Shown here piece by piece: positions 1-8,712 of a stretch of DNA of 64,000 nucleotides. Position numbers and translations under genes: made by a program. The notes below the pieces were generated by a model that searched no databases, had not been told where the DNA came from, and was given only the letters and a program-made list of their open reading frames with translations. Numbering within the stretch: position 1 is the first letter of the stretch; every line of letters begins with the position of its first letter. Location: assembly GCF_002217355.1 (NCBI RefSeq), contig NZ_MUHA01000030.1, positions 22,690 through 86,689 on the forward strand. Reading direction: 5' to 3'. Source of the stretch: Flavobacterium oncorhynchi. GTDB taxonomy: Bacteria > Bacteroidota > Bacteroidia > Flavobacteriales > Flavobacteriaceae.

Positions 1-28
1 ATCGTTCTTAAGCTCTAATTAGATTTTT

Positions 29-1432
29 CTAAGATTCAACATTAGAATTTTTAATGTTATTCTTTTTGATTTTTGATTTATTAAAGATTATAGTAACGAT
101 AGTTCCTTTGTTTTGCTCAGATTGCACTTGAATTTCTCCATCATGCATACGAATAATTTTTGAAGCTAAAGGAAGACCTAAACCGTAACCAATATACTTG
201 GCAGCAATTTTTCCTCTAAAGAAAGGCTCATATAAATGAGGGATATCTTCAGGAGGAATTCCAATTCCGATATCATTAATAGAAATTTTAATAAAATCAT
301 GGTTAACTGTAAGTACCACAAAAACCTCATTATTATCAGAATATTTTACTCCATTGGTAATAATATTATTAATAGCGAGCTCTAAAAGAGGTTTATTGCA
401 AGGCAGCAGCAGTAAACTTGAATCTTTTGGAGCAAAGTTTAACTTGATGCTTACGCGGTTATCAGGAAAAATTTTATCTAAATCTGATTTAACATCTAAT
501 AGCAATTCGTCTATTCTAGCAATATCTAAAACTTGTTTTTTACCGTCATAACCGGTTTGCGTAAGTTTAAGCAAACTTTCGGTTAAGTTTCCTAATCTTG
601 ATGCTTGGCTGTAAATATTTTCTAGAGATTGAACATACTCTTTTACCTCACGTTCTTTAAGAAGCATAATTTCTGCTTCGGCGATTATTGTCGTAATAGG
701 TGTTTTTAATTCGTGAGAAGCATTATTTATAAAATTGGCCTGTATTTCAAAAGAGGTTTCTAAACGATCCAGCATATCATTAAAGGTTTCTGTAAGATCT
801 GAGATCTCATCAGAATTCTTGACTTCAGGAAGACGATTGTGCAGGTTTGATGCACTTATTCGGTTTACCTCTCTAATAATTCTTGCTACAGGATTAATAA
901 CTCGTTTAGCTAAAAAACGACCTAAAAAGAAAGCCAAAAACATAAACGCAATACCTCCTACGATCAATATTTTTACAATATAAATAGAAGTTGTTTTTCC
1001 TTGACGATCTCGTGCACCAACAATTACTATGTATTTTTGATTTCCTTCTTTAAAAATTTGTCCTAAATAATATTTGCTGTTTATTTCATAATAGTTTCTT
1101 CCTGTCTCTAATATGGTAGAATAAAACTCATTAGGAAGATTTAAGTCTGTATTGTAATCAAAGCTGTTAGCGCTGTTTACTTTAAGCACATACTCTTCTT
1201 CCTCGATAAGTTCTTCGAGTCCGTTTTTCTTTAAATTACTATAATATTTTATCTTTTCAGGATCATTTTGAAAATGAATAGAAGACACAATTTTTGCTCT
1301 GTCATCTAATCGTTTCAAAAAATGATAACGATTATTTTCTCTAAACAAAACAAAAACAAGTACACTTAAAAGTAAGGTACTAAAAGTTGAAAGCGCTACA
1401 TAAGTTAAAGTAATTTTTTTTCTTATATCCAT
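29..1432 (-). CDS. Sensor histidine kinase of a two-component system
   Basis: This is an inner-membrane sensor kinase that should autophosphorylate and pass phosphate to the response regulator encoded just upstream. The 467-residue protein has a first membrane segment at about 9-30, an extracytoplasmic sensor of about 125 residues, and a second membrane segment at about 153-175. A HAMP-like region at 175-230 follows, then the phosphoacceptor motif SHELKTP with His240. The ATP-binding domain shows an N box near Asn360, the G1 box DIGIGIPPED and the G2 box GYGLGLPLA. The ATG lies one base after the stop of the regulator gene, so the two are co-transcribed. The sensed signal is unknown; the sensor region resembles nothing I recognise. 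The family call is certain, the specific gene is not. Confidence 0.93.
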   Translation of the reverse strand: MDIRKKITLTYVALSTFSTLLLSVLVFVLFRENNRYHFLKRLDDRAKIVSSIHFQNDPEKIKYYSNLKKNGLEELIEEEEYVLKVNSANSFDYNTDLNLPNEFYSTILETGRNYYEINSKYYLGQIFKEGNQKYIVIVGARDRQGKTTSIYIVKILIVGGIAFMFLAFFLGRFLAKRVINPVARIIREVNRISASNLHNRLPEVKNSDEISDLTETFNDMLDRLETSFEIQANFINNASHELKTPITTIIAEAEIMLLKEREVKEYVQSLENIYSQASRLGNLTESLLKLTQTGYDGKKQVLDIARIDELLLDVKSDLDKIFPDNRVSIKLNFAPKDSSLLLLPCNKPLLELAINNIITNGVKYSDNNEVFVVLTVNHDFIKISINDIGIGIPPEDIPHLYEPFFRGKIAAKYIGYGLGLPLASKIIRMHDGEIQVQSEQNKGTIVTIIFNKSKIKKNNIKNSNVES

Positions 1433-1433
1433 T

Positions 1434-2108
1434 TTATGGTTTTATCACATAACCTAGTCCTTTCATCGTATGAATGAGTTTGGTTTTAAAAGGTTTGTCT
1501 ACTTTTTTTCGTAAATATGTAATATAAACATCTACAACATTAGTGTTCATATCAAAATTAATATCCCAAACGTTATCTAAAATCTGATCACGAGAGACAA
1601 TCATACCGGCATTTTTGCCTAAATAATACAATAATTTAAACTCTTTTGCAGTCAAAATTATAGATTCACCGTCTCTTTTAACTGTTTTTGCACGTCCATT
1701 TATCTCTAAATCTCCTACCGAAATAACATCAATTTTATCTGTTTCTTGATGTGCTCTACGATGTAAAGCGTTGACTCTTGCATCAAGTTCTCCAAACTTA
1801 AATGGTTTAACCAAATAATCATCAGCTCCTGCATTAAGGCCGGTTACGATATTTTCTGATGTTCCTAAAGCTGTTAAAAGCAAAACAGGCACAAAGTTTT
1901 TACTTGCGCGAAGTCTTCTGCATATTTCAATTCCATTAATATCAGGCAGCATTACATCTAGAATTACAACATCAAAATTATAGTTGTGAATCATTTCTAG
2001 TGCAGTTTTACCATCAAGTGCCACACTTACTTCGTTGTTATTTTCTGCAAATCCTTTGCGTAAAATCGACAAAAGATTTGGTTCGTCTTCGACTATAAGT
2101 AGTTTCAT
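1434..2108 (-). CDS. OmpR/PhoB-family response regulator
   Basis: This is a DNA-binding response regulator paired with the histidine kinase downstream. Reading from the start MKLLIVEDEP, the receiver domain has the acidic pocket Glu7-Asp8, the phosphorylation site Asp51 in the stretch ILDVMLPD, and the conserved Lys101 in LVKPF. The C-terminal half is a winged-helix trans_reg_C domain ending in GLGYVIKP, typical of OmpR-type proteins. An upstream in-frame ATG would add seven residues (MLLIQIN), but family proteins begin at the MKLL methionine, so I use that start. The targets are unknown. The neighbouring beta-barrel gene is a possible target, but nothing in the sequence proves it. Confidence 0.93.
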   Translation of the reverse strand: MKLLIVEDEPNLLSILRKGFAENNNEVSVALDGKTALEMIHNYNFDVVILDVMLPDINGIEICRRLRASKNFVPVLLLTALGTSENIVTGLNAGADDYLVKPFKFGELDARVNALHRRAHQETDKIDVISVGDLEINGRAKTVKRDGESIILTAKEFKLLYYLGKNAGMIVSRDQILDNVWDINFDMNTNVVDVYITYLRKKVDKPFKTKLIHTMKGLGYVIKP

Positions 2109-2211
2109 ATTAATTTGTATCAACAACAAAAATAGGGATTGCCATTAAAAATACTATTCATAACTGTTATAAATTATGATTTTATTATGAACTCTTGCCT
2201 AAATTTTATGC

Positions 2212-2246
2212 AAAAAAAAAGCAACTTACAATAAGTTGCTTTTTTA
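2212..2246 (-). terminator. Rho-independent terminator of the beta-barrel gene
   Basis: A perfect 8-bp stem (GCAACTTA with TAAGTTGC, loop CAA) is followed on the minus strand by a run of nine T. It lies just past the stop of the gene ending at 2272. Confidence 0.85.
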
Positions 2247-2271
2247 TATACTAAAATTAGGTTGTTTAGTA

Positions 2272-2892
2272 CTAGTTTTTGAAATTAAAACTCAATACAG
2301 CTCCTAAACCAAACTGGAAAGTAGAAACATAATCGTCAACTGCAACTGGTCCATACCAATATGTCCAATAATAACTCTGACCAACTGCTGCTGACATAGA
2401 TTGTAAATAGGCATTAATATTTACAGAGACTGTTGAAGCGGTTTTAATCTTTACCCCTCCTTTTATATCCCAGGCAAAATAAGTACCACTTCCGCCCTGA
2501 GGTGTTTCAATAATACCGACTCCCGCTCCAGCGCCTAAATAAGGCAAAAGATTTGAGCTTGTATCAAAATAATGAGTAAAATCGGCAAGAATGAAATTAA
2601 AAGCTCCTTTATCGTTTCCAGCATTGATTTGGTTTCCTGTTGGACCATAAAATGGAATTTTAGTATCAGCTCTTAAATACTTTAATTCAACTGAATTGTT
2701 TGTTGAGAAAAAATATTCAAAACCAGCGCCATATTGAAAACCATCTTCAACTGTTGCTGAATAACCATCGTAGTCGATGCTGTCAGAAAAATTGTAACCA
2801 CCATACAAATTAAGAGAAAATGACCTCGCATCTTGCGCATTCATTCCTATTGCAAATAGGAAAAAAACTAAAAATAAACTGTACTTTTTCAT
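2272..2892 (-). CDS. Outer-membrane beta-barrel protein, unknown role
   Basis: This predicted outer-membrane protein has 206 residues. A signal peptide of about 19 residues (MKKYSLFLVFFLFAIGMNAQ) ends in a typical Bacteroidota AQ cleavage region. The mature part alternates short hydrophobic and aromatic strands with glycine-rich turns (GGYNF, GAGFEYFF, LGAGAGVG, GLGAVLSFNFKN) and ends in a C-terminal beta strand, as in small OmpW-like or OMP_b-brl barrels. No catalytic motif is visible. It stands alone between the two-component system and a BamA-like gene, with its own terminator. It could be a porin, an adhesin or a structural barrel. Confidence 0.8.
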   Translation of the reverse strand: MKKYSLFLVFFLFAIGMNAQDARSFSLNLYGGYNFSDSIDYDGYSATVEDGFQYGAGFEYFFSTNNSVELKYLRADTKIPFYGPTGNQINAGNDKGAFNFILADFTHYFDTSSNLLPYLGAGAGVGIIETPQGGSGTYFAWDIKGGVKIKTASTVSVNINAYLQSMSAAVGQSYYWTYWYGPVAVDDYVSTFQFGLGAVLSFNFKN

Positions 2893-3020
2893 AAATTTTG
2901 TTTTTGAAAGTTAATAGGGAAATCAAATTTAAGTTTTTTCTTCTAAATTTTAAATAAATTTTAACAAAAAAAATCAGACTAGTAATTTATTAAGTTATTA
3001 AAATACATTTGATTACAAAT

Positions 3021-4295
3021 TTAAAATGTCTCGCCTGCATTCAAATAGAATCCTTTTGAACTATTTCCCCATGCATAATCCACAATTAAATTTGTCCGCG
3101 TTTTTTTATCAATTAGAATTCTTAATCCAATACCAGCTGCAGGTTGAATTGCATGAAAAAGAGATGTATTTGCATCATTATTACTAGCAGTTACAAAATT
3201 GGTAAAAACAGTACCGCTTATCATTTGATTGCAAGTAATGGGAAATCGAAGTTCTGTAGAGAGATAAATCAGTCCATCTCCTCTAAATAAGCCTTGTGTA
3301 TACCCCTCTCCGCTCCTGCTGCGCTGATCCCAGCCAATTGCGGGTAAATTTAAATAAGGTACTTTGCCTCGTGTAACAAATTGTCCGTAAGCCCAAATTC
3401 CTAAAATATAACGGTCGTTTTTACTTGATAACGGAATAAACTGTCTGAATTCTGTATACAAAACATTACTGTATTGTTGATTATCAAATAAAACGGGATT
3501 AAAACGATAATTAACATTAGCGAACCAGCCACGGTTCGAATTCACTTGATTATCTCGTGAATCGTATACCATATTAAAACTTACTCCTGTTAGAAAATAT
3601 TCTAAATTGTTAAATCCGTGCTGTTGGCTGTAATTGTAATGATAAGTCAAATTTCCATTTGCAAAATCCAGTTCTTTGTCGTTTATATTAGTGTACCAAT
3701 CAATATTTACACCTCCGCCCACATAAAAATTCTTTCTTACTTCAAAAGAAGCAGTTTGATGAAACTTAAAATAATTATAATCCATTGATTGTGCAATCGA
3801 GTCGATACTAAAGCTTGGGTCTCGATCGCGTCGAGGCGGAATAATATCGGTGCCTAGACCATAATTAGGCTGTGAAAAAATATAAAGACGATAATCACCG
3901 CTTAGAAAAATTCTATTATTCTTCAACAAAATATTATTTTTCACATTGATCATCCATTGCTTTTTCAAAGTGTAAATAATTCCAAGATTTGCGACAGAAT
4001 ATTTATCAGCCTCTTGTTTGCCTTTAAAAGTGTATTGCGCAACTCCTCCAAAAAAAAATCCGGTCGCTGGTTGTGAGCCAATTGCCGGAATTACAAGAAA
4101 AAAATTGCTTTTAGTAGGTTTAACAATATAAATGGAATCTTTCTTTTTAAAGACTTCAAAAATAGTTTTTGGTGCACATATTTCTGAATTGTTTGTCTCA
4201 TATTCCACTTGTGCAGTTAAATATAAAGGAGTAAAAAGAAGCAGGACTGCTAGTTTCAGGATGTGTTTAAAATAAGTATTTTCTAAGAATTTCAC
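3021..4295 (-). CDS. BamA/TamA-like outer-membrane surface antigen protein
   Basis: This 424-residue outer-membrane protein is of the bacterial surface antigen (D15/Omp85-type barrel) class. A hydrophobic segment near residues 12-28 ending in LTAQ looks like a signal peptide. The rest is a beta barrel, with strand-turn features such as GGGVNIDWY, YDSRDNQVNSNRGWF and the C-terminal stretch LIVDYAWGNSSKGFYLNAGETF, where the DYAWG pattern is usual at the end of these barrels. No POTRA repeats are evident before the barrel, so it is not BamA itself. The only plausible start is a GTG at 4295, since no in-frame ATG lies nearby. It probably handles insertion or transport at the outer membrane, but the substrate is unknown. 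Confidence 0.8.
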   Translation of the reverse strand: MKFLENTYFKHILKLAVLLLFTPLYLTAQVEYETNNSEICAPKTIFEVFKKKDSIYIVKPTKSNFFLVIPAIGSQPATGFFFGGVAQYTFKGKQEADKYSVANLGIIYTLKKQWMINVKNNILLKNNRIFLSGDYRLYIFSQPNYGLGTDIIPPRRDRDPSFSIDSIAQSMDYNYFKFHQTASFEVRKNFYVGGGVNIDWYTNINDKELDFANGNLTYHYNYSQQHGFNNLEYFLTGVSFNMVYDSRDNQVNSNRGWFANVNYRFNPVLFDNQQYSNVLYTEFRQFIPLSSKNDRYILGIWAYGQFVTRGKVPYLNLPAIGWDQRSRSGEGYTQGLFRGDGLIYLSTELRFPITCNQMISGTVFTNFVTASNNDANTSLFHAIQPAAGIGLRILIDKKTRTNLIVDYAWGNSSKGFYLNAGETF

Positions 4296-4394
4296 TCTTT
4301 AAAAGTTTTAATTTCTACTAAAATCATATTCAAACCTTCTGTAAATATAGCTTATTTTCAACACATTACTTAAATTTAATTCGTTTAATTGTAT

Positions 4395-4427
4395 AAAAAA
4401 ACCGTCAATTTGCATTGACGGTTTTTA
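4395..4427 (-). terminator. Rho-independent terminator of aspA
   Basis: A 9-bp stem (ACCGTCAAT with ATTGACGGT) with a 4-nt loop is followed on the minus strand by seven T. It sits just downstream of the aspartate ammonia-lyase gene. Confidence 0.85.
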
Positions 4428-4449
4428 CTAACGAATTATATAGAATCAA

Positions 4450-5859
4450 TTATTTCGTAATAAACTTTGGGTGAATTAAATTTTCTAATGAATAAATTTC
4501 ATCCCATTTTTCCTGTGTAATCAGCTTTCTTTCTAAAACCGCAATTTGATGTACGCTTTTGTTCGTTTTCAAAGCTTCACCTGCGATACTTGCACTTTCT
4601 TCGTAGCCAATAATTGGATTTAATTGAGTTACGATTCCAATGCTGTTCATTACCATATTATAACAATGATCAACATTTGCAGTAATTCCGTTGATACATT
4701 TATCAATTAAAGTCTGAATAGCATTTGACAGATAATCAAGCGATGTAAACATTGCAAAAGCAATTACAGGCTCCATAACATTCAATTGCAATTGTCCTGC
4801 TTCTGCGGCCATCGTAACCGTTAAATCCTGACCAATTACATAAAAACAGGTTTGGTTTACCACTTCTGGAATTACAGGATTTACTTTTCCAGGCATTATA
4901 GACGAACCTGGCTGACGTGCCGGCAGATTAATTTCGTTTAAACCAGTTCTCGGCCCTGAGCTTAATAATCTTAAATCGTTACAGATTTTAGAAATCTTAA
5001 CGGCAGAACGTTTTAAAGTTCCCATAATCTGTACGTATGCTCCTGTATCAACTGTTGCTTCGATTAAATCTGGAGACAGCGTTAATGCAATTCCAACTTC
5101 TTCAGCAAGATATTTCACGCAAATTTCAGGATAACCTTCGGGTGCATTTACTTTCGTTCCAATCGCAGTTGCTCCCATATTGATTTCTAATAATAATTCC
5201 TGAGCATTTCTTAAACGCTGAATGTCTTCGCCAATCGTAGTCGCATAAGCTTTAAATTCTTGCCCTAAAGTCATTGGCACAGCATCTTGCAGCTGCGTTC
5301 TTCCCATTTTTAGAACTTCTTTAAACTCCTCACCTTTTTTTGCAAAAGCAATTTCTAATCCAGAAAGCGTTTTAATAAAACTTTCCATTTTTAGATACAA
5401 TGCAATTCTAAATGCCGATGGGTAAGCATCGTTTGTAGACTGTGAACAATTTACATGATTATTGGGATGCAAAAAGTTGTATTCACCCTTTTTATGTCCC
5501 AAATATTCAAGTCCAATGTTTGCAATAACTTCATTAGCATTCATATTTACAGATGTTCCCGCACCGCCTTGAATTAAATCACTCACAAATTCGTCATTAA
5601 ATTTCCCCGCAATTACCTGATCGCTTCCATAACAAATCGCTTCGGCAATTTTAGGATCTAATGCACCACAGTCTTTGTTTGCCAAAGCAGCTGCCTTTTT
5701 TACATATCCTAAAGCTTTGATGAACAAAGGCTCTTTAGAAATAGGAATTCCAGTAATATTAAAATTCTCTACCGCTCTAAAAGTCTGGATTCCGTAGTAT
5801 AAATGATTTGGAATTTCCAGCTCTCCCAGAAAATCATGTTCCTTTCTTGTTGATTCCAT
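4450..5859 (-). CDS. aspA: Aspartate ammonia-lyase
   Basis: This cytoplasmic enzyme converts L-aspartate reversibly to fumarate and ammonia, linking nitrogen metabolism to the TCA cycle. The 469-residue length matches AspA. Family signatures are clear: the N-terminal EHDFLGELEIPNHLYYGIQT, the AGTSVNMNANEVIANI stretch, GRTQLQDAVPMTLGQEF, and the fumarase/aspartase signature GSSIMPGKVNP, whose serine lies in the catalytic loop. The start ATG gives the usual N-terminus. It is a single gene with its own terminator. Fumarase C is the closest alternative, but the N-terminal region favours aspartase. Confidence 0.95.
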   Translation of the reverse strand: MESTRKEHDFLGELEIPNHLYYGIQTFRAVENFNITGIPISKEPLFIKALGYVKKAAALANKDCGALDPKIAEAICYGSDQVIAGKFNDEFVSDLIQGGAGTSVNMNANEVIANIGLEYLGHKKGEYNFLHPNNHVNCSQSTNDAYPSAFRIALYLKMESFIKTLSGLEIAFAKKGEEFKEVLKMGRTQLQDAVPMTLGQEFKAYATTIGEDIQRLRNAQELLLEINMGATAIGTKVNAPEGYPEICVKYLAEEVGIALTLSPDLIEATVDTGAYVQIMGTLKRSAVKISKICNDLRLLSSGPRTGLNEINLPARQPGSSIMPGKVNPVIPEVVNQTCFYVIGQDLTVTMAAEAGQLQLNVMEPVIAFAMFTSLDYLSNAIQTLIDKCINGITANVDHCYNMVMNSIGIVTQLNPIIGYEESASIAGEALKTNKSVHQIAVLERKLITQEKWDEIYSLENLIHPKFITK

Positions 5860-5942
5860 ATAATAAAATTGCTATGTTTTTAACTTAAAAATAAATGTAA
5901 AGCTACATCAAATTATGCATTAAAAATGTGAATGAAATCAAA

Positions 5943-6596
5943 ATGATTTGCGATTTGCATGGAATATTTTATTCTAAATTATTACCTTTTCACTCTCAAA
6001 CAATTATCAAAACAGAGTTGAAAAAAGAAAGCGAATATTTTCTTGATAAAGAGTTTAATACGATTATTTACGCCAAAGACGATCTGAATTTTAAAGATTT
6101 TGAATGCTGCGTTTTTAATAATTGTAACTTTTCTGCTTGTACTTTTCTTGCTGTTACTTTTATTGACTGCGTTTTTAACGATTGCATTTTTAATGAAGCC
6201 AAAATTAATTATGTAGCTTTTAGAACAGCTTCTTTTAATCGCTGTGAAATTAAAGAAGTAAACTTCGCCATGTGCGACAAACTAATTTTTGAAGTCAGCT
6301 TCACAGATTGTATTTTGGACTTTTCAAAATTCTATACTTTAAAAATAAAGGGAACTCCATTTGTCAATTGCAGTTTAATTGCAGTCGATTTTATGGCCGC
6401 TGATTTAACCAATGTTATTTTTGATAATTGCGATTTATACCGTTCTGAGTTTGATAGAGCAATTGCCAACAAAGCCGATTTTAAAACGAGTTACAATTAT
6501 ACTATTGATCCATCTAAAACCAAACTTAAAAAAGCCGTTTTTGCTTTGAAAGAATTAAAAGGTTTGTTGTTTAAACATGATGTAATTGTGAGTTAA
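5943..6596 (+). CDS. Pentapeptide-repeat protein, Qnr-like
   Basis: This protein is built of pentapeptide repeats, A(D/N)LXX-like units with Phe or Leu at the centre: FKDFE, CVFNN, CNFSA, CTFLA, VTFID, CVFND, CIFNE, and so on through about residue 180. That pattern forms a right-handed quadrilateral beta helix. The C-terminal tail, with SYNYTIDPSKTKLKKAVF then LKGLLFKHDVIV, resembles the C-terminal dimerisation part of Qnr-type proteins, and the length of about 217 residues fits. Qnr proteins protect DNA gyrase from quinolones; whether this one does is inference. I start at the ATG at 5943; an in-frame GTG at 5928 would add five residues. It is cysteine-rich and stands alone. Confidence 0.85.
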   Translation: MICDLHGIFYSKLLPFHSQTIIKTELKKESEYFLDKEFNTIIYAKDDLNFKDFECCVFNNCNFSACTFLAVTFIDCVFNDCIFNEAKINYVAFRTASFNRCEIKEVNFAMCDKLIFEVSFTDCILDFSKFYTLKIKGTPFVNCSLIAVDFMAADLTNVIFDNCDLYRSEFDRAIANKADFKTSYNYTIDPSKTKLKKAVFALKELKGLLFKHDVIVS

Positions 6597-6605
6597 TGAG
6601 TAACA

Positions 6606-8009
6606 TTAATCTGCTTTTTTAGGAAGTACTGACTTTGGCAGATACAATAAAATCACTAACACACTTACCAAGCAAAAAAAATGAATAAGCATGCCATAGA
6701 AAAAAGCATTGTAGAAATGCTGAAAATCAATGGTACCTTTTGTTAAATAGTAAAATACACTTCCAGTAATAGCAATTCCTAAAGCCCCAAACAACTGCTG
6801 CAATGTAGAATAAACACCAGAAGCATTTCCGATAAGATTTTGTGGTAAATTTTTGAGAGCAATATTGGCAAATGAAGGCAAAACCAGTGCAACACCAGCG
6901 CCATGTAAAAACATTACTATATATCCTCTAAAATCAATTGTTTCGTAATAAAAAAGAACAAGTTGAAGAATAAGCACAAACATAAGTAACAGTACGCCAA
7001 ATATCAATGCAAATTTCCCATAACGCAGCACTAATTTTGCAGAAAAAAATGAGGCAAGAATAAAACCGCTTCCTTGAAATACAATAAAATATCCTGCATG
7101 CATCGGAGACAGTCGAATTCCTTCCTGAAGAAAAATCGCAAGTACAAAAAAATAGGCATCCAGCATTAACATAAAAAGTGCTGACGCTGAAATTGCCATA
7201 TTAAAGTTCCTATAGGTGAAAAGTTTCATATCTAATAAAGGTTCTTTTTCTTTAGATTTTCTTCTTATCTGTCTGAATATAAAAGCAAAAACAAACAAAA
7301 TAGATAAAGGCAAACCAATTTTAATAGAGCCGTTTTGTTCTCCTCCAGTACTTAAAGAAAAAACTAATAGGGCTAGTCCTCCACATAAAATAAAAGCACT
7401 CAAATAGTCCATTTGCATAGAAGAATTATCCCTAGATTGAGTAAGATAGCGAGTCGCCAGCAATAGACCTGCTGCACAAATAGGAATGTTTATGAGAAAT
7501 ATATAACGCCAAGAATCGTCAATTAAAAACGGTTTAAGTTCTACCAAGAAACCACCTAAAAACTGCCCCAGCATAGTGCCAATACCTATAGCAATTCCGT
7601 ACCAGCCCATCGCATAAGTACGTTCCTTATGATCAGTAAAAAGAACTTGTATATAAGATAAAACTTGTGGTGACATTAAAGCCGCACTTATTCCTTGAAA
7701 AAATCTTAGTAAAATTAGATAGTCAATTGTTCCCGCAAAGCCACATCCCGCAGAACAAATCATAAATAGAAACATTCCTAGAATAAAAATTCTCTTTCTC
7801 CCGTAATAGTCCCCTATTTTACCGCCAATTATTAAAAAAGAAGCAAATCCAACCATGTACATTGAAACTACTAGCTGTATTTTTCCATTATTGGAGACAA
7901 GCCCTCGTTGAATTGAAGGTATGGCGATGTTTACAATAAATATGTCTAGTATAGTTAGTAAATGTCCGAGTAACAATACGAGCAATGAAATGTGTTTTGT
8001 ATTTTTCAT
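6606..8009 (-). CDS. MFS multidrug exporter, DHA2 (14-TM) family
   Basis: This is an inner-membrane proton-driven drug exporter of the EmrB/QacA type. The 467 residues are almost entirely hydrophobic helices. The N-terminal motif LTILDIFIVNIAIPSIQ is the DHA2 motif D1 with the usual acidic residue in helix 1. GGKIGDYYGRKRIFILG is motif A between helices 2 and 3, and the GGFLVE stretch resembles motif C. The length and helix count fit 14 transmembrane segments. The gene follows a TetR regulator by 39 bp, and that gap contains a copy of the same CTATCTAT half-site as the tetR promoter. This suggests substrate-induced expression. The substrate is unknown. Confidence 0.92.
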   Translation of the reverse strand: MKNTKHISLLVLLLGHLLTILDIFIVNIAIPSIQRGLVSNNGKIQLVVSMYMVGFASFLIIGGKIGDYYGRKRIFILGMFLFMICSAGCGFAGTIDYLILLRFFQGISAALMSPQVLSYIQVLFTDHKERTYAMGWYGIAIGIGTMLGQFLGGFLVELKPFLIDDSWRYIFLINIPICAAGLLLATRYLTQSRDNSSMQMDYLSAFILCGGLALLVFSLSTGGEQNGSIKIGLPLSILFVFAFIFRQIRRKSKEKEPLLDMKLFTYRNFNMAISASALFMLMLDAYFFVLAIFLQEGIRLSPMHAGYFIVFQGSGFILASFFSAKLVLRYGKFALIFGVLLLMFVLILQLVLFYYETIDFRGYIVMFLHGAGVALVLPSFANIALKNLPQNLIGNASGVYSTLQQLFGALGIAITGSVFYYLTKGTIDFQHFYNAFFYGMLIHFFCLVSVLVILLYLPKSVLPKKAD

Positions 8010-8014
8010 AATAT

Positions 8015-8032
8015 ATAGAACGATCTATCTAT
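8015..8032. promoter_or_regulatory. Candidate TetR operator before the exporter gene
   Basis: The half-site CTATCTAT (8025-8032) is identical to the one in the tetR promoter. The opposite half, ATAGAACG, matches only in its first five bases. It lies in the 39-bp gap between the regulator and exporter genes, a place where a repressor could control the exporter separately. The link to this regulator is inferred. Confidence 0.5.
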
Positions 8033-8048
8033 TTTAGATTAAAAAAAA

Positions 8049-8615
8049 TTAGAAAAGTTGTTTAATTGTATTTTTTAAAGTTTGGAGATCATTAGTATTT
8101 CCATTTATACTTGCTGACACTACTGCTCCTTCTATTGTTAAAAAGACGATATTTTGTAAGACGCTTTTTTCTACCGAAAGTTTTTCTACGGCACTTATTT
8201 CATCAATCAAGACATTAATATAATCTTTTTGACGCTTTTTATGTGCAGCAATAAATTGCTCAACTCTTTTATCTTCTCTACCAATTTCTGCATTTATTTT
8301 AATAAAATGGCATCCAGAACAATTAGAATCCTCTTGAAGTTTAATACGATAATTAACCAGTTTAAGTAGTTTTTGTATAGGATCTATCTCTTCTTTTAAA
8401 TAGTTGTCAAGATCATTAAAATACTCTATTTCTTGTTGCTCTAAATAATGATACAACAAATCGCTTTTGGATTGATAATGCTTGTAAAGAGAACCAATAG
8501 CAATACCAGCTTCAGCAATAATCTGATTAATTCCTGTACTGTTATAACCTTGATGATAAAACAGACGAGAAGCTGTATCAAGTATTCTTTCTTTTACACT
8601 GGCTTTCTGTTCCAT
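8049..8615 (-). CDS. TetR/AcrR-family transcriptional repressor
   Basis: This 188-residue repressor probably controls itself and the MFS exporter behind it. The N-terminal DNA-binding domain is typical: KERILDTASRLFYHQGYNSTGINQIIAEAGIAIGSLYKHYQSKSDLLY, where GSLYKHY marks the recognition helix and the following turn. The C-terminal ligand-binding part is of the TetR_C type with NCSGCHFIKINAE near its middle, a Cys pair often seen in the YxaF/LmrA-like group. The first ATG at 8615 begins MEQKASVKERI; a TTG 15 bases upstream is less likely. A perfect inverted repeat lies 28 bases before the start, consistent with autoregulation. Confidence 0.9.
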   Translation of the reverse strand: MEQKASVKERILDTASRLFYHQGYNSTGINQIIAEAGIAIGSLYKHYQSKSDLLYHYLEQQEIEYFNDLDNYLKEEIDPIQKLLKLVNYRIKLQEDSNCSGCHFIKINAEIGREDKRVEQFIAAHKKRQKDYINVLIDEISAVEKLSVEKSVLQNIVFLTIEGAVVSASINGNTNDLQTLKNTIKQLF

Positions 8616-8642
8616 TCTTTTTTTTGTCAAAGATACAATAAA

Positions 8643-8660
8643 ATAGATAGACCTATCTAT
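8643..8660. promoter_or_regulatory. Candidate TetR operator in the tetR promoter
   Basis: This is a perfect inverted repeat, ATAGATAG-AC-CTATCTAT, with 8-bp arms and a 2-bp spacer, just upstream of the tetR start. The size suits a TetR dimer. One arm recurs before the exporter gene. Confidence 0.65.
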
Positions 8661-8712
8661 ATATCGCTCAAAATTAAAATTTATTCAAGTTTGAATTTAG
8701 TTTACTAAGAAG

